Shown: in pieces, positions 60,854-64,000 of the stretch
How the letters are laid out: every line of letters starts with the position of its first letter
Position numbering within the stretch: the stretch's first letter is position 1
Source of the DNA: Effrenium voratum
Lineage: Eukaryota > Sar > Dinophyceae > Suessiales > Symbiodiniaceae
Direction: 5' to 3'
Assembly: GCA_963377175.1 (NCBI GenBank)
Contig: CAUJNA010003494.1
Span: forward strand, 537,256-601,255
DNA: 64,000 bases
Program-made: the position numbers and the translations under genes
The notes under the pieces: generated by a model
Databases searched by the model: none
Seen by the model: the letters and a program-made list of their open reading frames with translations, nothing else
What the model was told of the DNA's origin: nothing

Positions 60854-60950
60854 GCTCACTCCTTGAGTGTTTGGACTTTAAACTGCTCGGATTTTGGTGG
60901 TAAGCGCAAGGTTTGGGCTTGTTTTGGTCAGTCCCACTCAAGAAGTGAGC
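60854..60950. repeat. TIR element, CTCACTTCCTGAGT family, best copy
   Basis: GCTCACTCCTTGAGTG and CACTCAAGAAGTGAGC are inverted with one mismatch over 16 bp, enclosing GTTTGGACTTTAAAC. Confidence 0.75.
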
Positions 60951-61990
60951 CGGGTTTCCAATTTACTCTCCTACAGAGGGACATGGACCCCAAAAACCCG
61001 CTTAGGAGGAGTTTCTCCTTCTGGGTCCCGGACCCCCCCTTTTGGTCAACCCATGTTACTATTAGTCTAGGGGTAGATTCCCCATTCTTTTACACCATCG
61101 TTTTTTCCATGACTTGGCCGGTTTTCCCGGGTTTCCGGAGGTTTTCTAGAAAGATTCGGATCCCTGGAAAGAACGGGACAAGTACCCCTAGACTTCGGAA
61201 TCCTTCCCGTTTCGTTGACATGTCCGGGACAGTCCCCCACATTCAAAGGCTTCTGGCCATGACGCATCATCCAGCGCAGGCAGGGTGGCAGGGCGGGGCG
61301 GCAGGGGCGGCTCGTCGCGTTTCTTTGGAGGGTGCCCCCCCTTTGTGGGGGGGGTCTTAAAGAGAAACCAAGAGCAATCAACCATCATTTTGGGGGGTTC
61401 ACCTAGGAAAAGGCACACCCAAAAGATTTGATCAAATCCAGTTTTACATGTTGGAGATACAGAACACATGGACATATAACCACACATTTTGCTAGGGAAC
61501 CAGCTCAAAAGTGCTTGTTGGACAGGAATGCTCACCACCAAAAGGCTCCCCATTAAAATTATCTGCCAACGGCTGAGTCAGACTCCTCAGGTGAACATGG
61601 GAAAACGTGTAGAGCAACCTACTGTTGAGTTTTTGTCGGGTCTCCATGCTAACTTTTAAGTGAGATGTTAGTGAGAATGGACGACGGAGGAATCGAATTG
61701 ATCGATCCTTGAATCCTTGGCCTCCTTTCATGTTTAGCAGTGGTTCGTCGATCCGAAGAGGACATACCAAAGGCTCCCGTATAAAACAAGAAACATAGCA
61801 GCTCCCCACCACGGATGCACTCACAACTTTATGGCTGGTGAAGTGGACCCCTGGGACCTTTGAGAAGAATTCTTGGACAGGGGCCACTCTAAGGAAAAAA
61901 CCGCCAGGCTGCACGGGTCCCTATTCGAAAGGCATTGGCCAACCACCCAAGAGATCCCAACGAACCGCCAGGTTTACTCCCATGTGTATA

Positions 61991-62107
61991 CTTGGTGGCT
62001 CCCAGCCATCCGGTTCCTTAGCTTTTTAGCTTTTTAGTGTGTAGTGGGGTTTTCCATTTAGCCCACTAAAAGTTAAACTTTTAGCGGGGGATCTGAGGAC
62101 AGCTCAG
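61991..62107. repeat. Palindrome-bearing dispersed repeat
   Basis: CTTGGTGGCTCCCAGCCATC start, CCACTAAAAGTTAAACTTTT centre, GAGGACAGCTCAG end. Confidence 0.85.
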
Positions 62108-63510
62108 GATATTTACGACGCTATCCTTTTCCAATACTTCTCTGTCATGACCATTTCCCCTTAAGCCAGCAGGGAAAAGCAACGTCTTTAAGAAAATAGA
62201 TCTTGGATGTCTGAGGTACTGTAACTGCCTGAGGAGGAACTTATGGACTTTACGGTCGATTCCCTACGTTCTAACATGGAAAGCTTGGCACCAGTTTCTT
62301 ACTAAGGGACTCCCTGAGAGATCCAGTCATGTCCTACATTGGTACCACAGAAAAGCAGACATTTGAAACCACAACCATGCTTTCCAATGCTGGTTCAGAG
62401 CCATAGCAAGGAGAGCCATGGCAAACACATCACCCCGTCCTTGCTTTCCCTGAATAGGTCACTAGTCACTATGAGGCCTCAATAGCTTTCCTTACTCTGG
62501 CTCTGAGTCAATATATGCCTTTCTAAGCAGGGAATCGGGGGATTGCCCCGGTATGCCCTGCTTGGTGGTTGGTTTACTTCGTTGCGAGCAGTCAACCGGC
62601 CCATGCTTACAGGAGCCCAACAATCTTTACAGACCCCTGCAATTGCTCGGGGCCATACTTGGCTTTGCAGTTTAATGGGGAACCCCCTTGAACAGTGTTT
62701 GGTGGACATACCTAAATGGTGTCCCAAGGGCCCGAATTTGGCCTTATTTGGCCTCAACAAGGCTTACTTATTAGTCAACAACCCTTGCGGTCAGGAGGCT
62801 ATGCAGGAAGAATCGGAGAGAGGCCTGAAGAAGGCACGAGCCGGTTGCTGGATACTGGCCGATTTTGTAGGTGGATACTGGCCAATTTGTAGGTCCCTAC
62901 ATGCACCTTTATAACCATTTTAGAACCAAAAGTCAACAGGTTTTGATGTCAACCCCTGATCCGCAACCCACTCTAGTACAAAGACCGTTCTTCCTGTGGG
63001 ACCGGGACCCCCCGATGAATATCTGGAGGGCTTATTAATCAGGGGGTCACCATTGGTTTGGTTTGGGGGTTCTTCCTGCCAGCGTCCGATGCCAACGTCT
63101 CTTGGCACCGCTACATTGCAGAGGACCAAAGCCTTGGAATCAAAGCAACCTGTTGACTTGGGGAATCCCCTTTTTGGAGTTGTTTTCAAGCCATTTCAAG
63201 CCGACTAGGTAAACAGGGAAATCCCGAAGGAAAGCAACCCCAACGCTTTTCAGGGGTGGGTACCTGCAAGACTTGGACCCCCTTTTGACTGTTTGGTCCT
63301 ACGCCCGTTTGGTCCATGCGCCAGCAAAATCATGGAACCTCAGATTGTTACTCCGCAATGAGCCTACCCCAAACAGGGGGTCCCCAAGACCCCCTGTATC
63401 GGAAGTCTGGACACGCGTCCTCTGGATTTTGCGGGTTCCCCCACATAAGCGTGCCTTCTCAAGGGCTGGCATGTTTGTTTGGCCTTGGCTCTGGCTAGAT
63501 ACTTTTAGGC
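62108..63510. other. No gene seen
   Basis: Only short open frames. TATTAATCAGGGGGTCACC near 63031 is a distant relative of the GTTGATNAATAGGGGG repeat. Confidence 0.35.
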
Positions 63511-63585
63511 ATCACCAGTTCAGAGGCATCACCAGCATCAAAGGCATCACCAGCATCAGCAGCAGCACAGGCATCACCAGCAGCT
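63511..63585. repeat. GGCATCACCAGCATCA minisatellite
   Basis: Four to five drifting copies of GGCATCACCAGCATCA with an AGCAGCAGC patch. Confidence 0.8.
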
Positions 63586-63644
63586 ATGAATGCGGATTTG
63601 CATGTCACACATCACCAAACAAAACAGACTCATATTTTTTTCCG

Positions 63645-63705
63645 GGCCTTCTCCGGATTTTGCGGGCCTTCTCCGGTTGTGCGGGCCTTCTCCGGGTTTG
63701 CGTGC
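63645..63705. repeat. GCGGGCCTTCTCCGG minisatellite
   Basis: Three copies of a roughly 20-bp unit (GGGCCTTCTCCGG plus spacer). Confidence 0.85.
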
Positions 63706-63763
63706 TCCCCCAACCTCTGCGTGCTCGCTCATTTTTATTTTTATTTTTCTAAAAAATAAAAAG

Positions 63764-63866
63764 CTGAGAAGGCACTGTCCACTTGGGAAAAGCCTATGGC
63801 CAAAAATGAGGTACCTTACAGTAAGAATGCACATGGGCTTTTCCCTGGGGTAGCGTGCCTTCTCAG
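63764..63866. repeat. Long-armed inverted repeat (CTGAGAAGGCAC)
   Basis: CTGAGAAGGCAC at the left and GTGCCTTCTCAG at the right are perfect inverses. Complementarity resumes inward (GGGAAAAGCCTATG against CATGGGCTTTTCCC). The 103-bp unit folds as one hairpin and has MITE form. Confidence 0.8.
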
Positions 63867-64000
63867 TTTTTTTTATTCTCGGGCGGTTCCCCCCCCCCAG
63901 GTCACGTCGGCCTGATCGGATCCCCTGTTTGATTTCGGGGGATCCTAGCTGGTTTTTGACCACAGGGAAAACAACAAGGTTCCATTTCCAGTCCCAGTGG

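Overview
The window looks like nuclear DNA of a dinoflagellate, most likely a Symbiodiniaceae-type genome. The evidence is two relics of the dinoflagellate spliced leader (358-379 on + and 55324-55342 on -), very sparse coding, short GC-rich exon-like islands bounded by CAG and GT/GC dinucleotides, several families of short inverted-repeat elements, kilobase-scale tetranucleotide arrays, and one very long copia-type polyprotein. No rRNA, tRNA, CRISPR array or bacterial-style operon was recognised.

Layout. 1-2,300: fossil coding DNA, including a spliced-leader-bearing processed pseudogene. 2,300-24,900: intron-like or intergenic DNA with exon-like islands (all but one weak case on +), simple repeats and dispersed MITE-like elements. 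24,915-28,916: a giant (ATGT)n array lying between short inverted repeats. 30,246-43,550: a complete 13.3-kb Ty1/copia retrotransposon with identical 93-bp LTRs and a 5-bp target duplication. 43,551-64,000: repeat-rich DNA with more exon-like islands, a mosaic tetranucleotide array at 49,712-50,330 and the best exon chain at 57,768-58,666.

The retrotransposon is the one unambiguous gene. Its single 4,180-residue ORF carries gag (coiled coil, gag fold, two CCCH zinc fingers), protease, integrase, reverse transcriptase and RNase H. About 1,600 further residues follow: a methyltransferase-like domain, an SGNH/GDSL-hydrolase-like domain, a Tpt1/KptA RNA 2'-phosphotransferase-like domain, a zinc-ribbon-like motif and a Lys/Gly/Trp-rich tail. 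Its primer-binding site resembles the internal (anticodon-arm) priming site of Drosophila copia. It may therefore use a cleaved tRNA as primer, and a Tpt1-like enzyme on the same polyprotein is a suggestive partner. This accessory cassette is the most likely undescribed system in the window.

The exon-like islands suggest the window lies inside one or more large intron-rich + strand genes, with repeats and the retrotransposon filling the introns. Which gene or genes cannot be told from the sequence alone.
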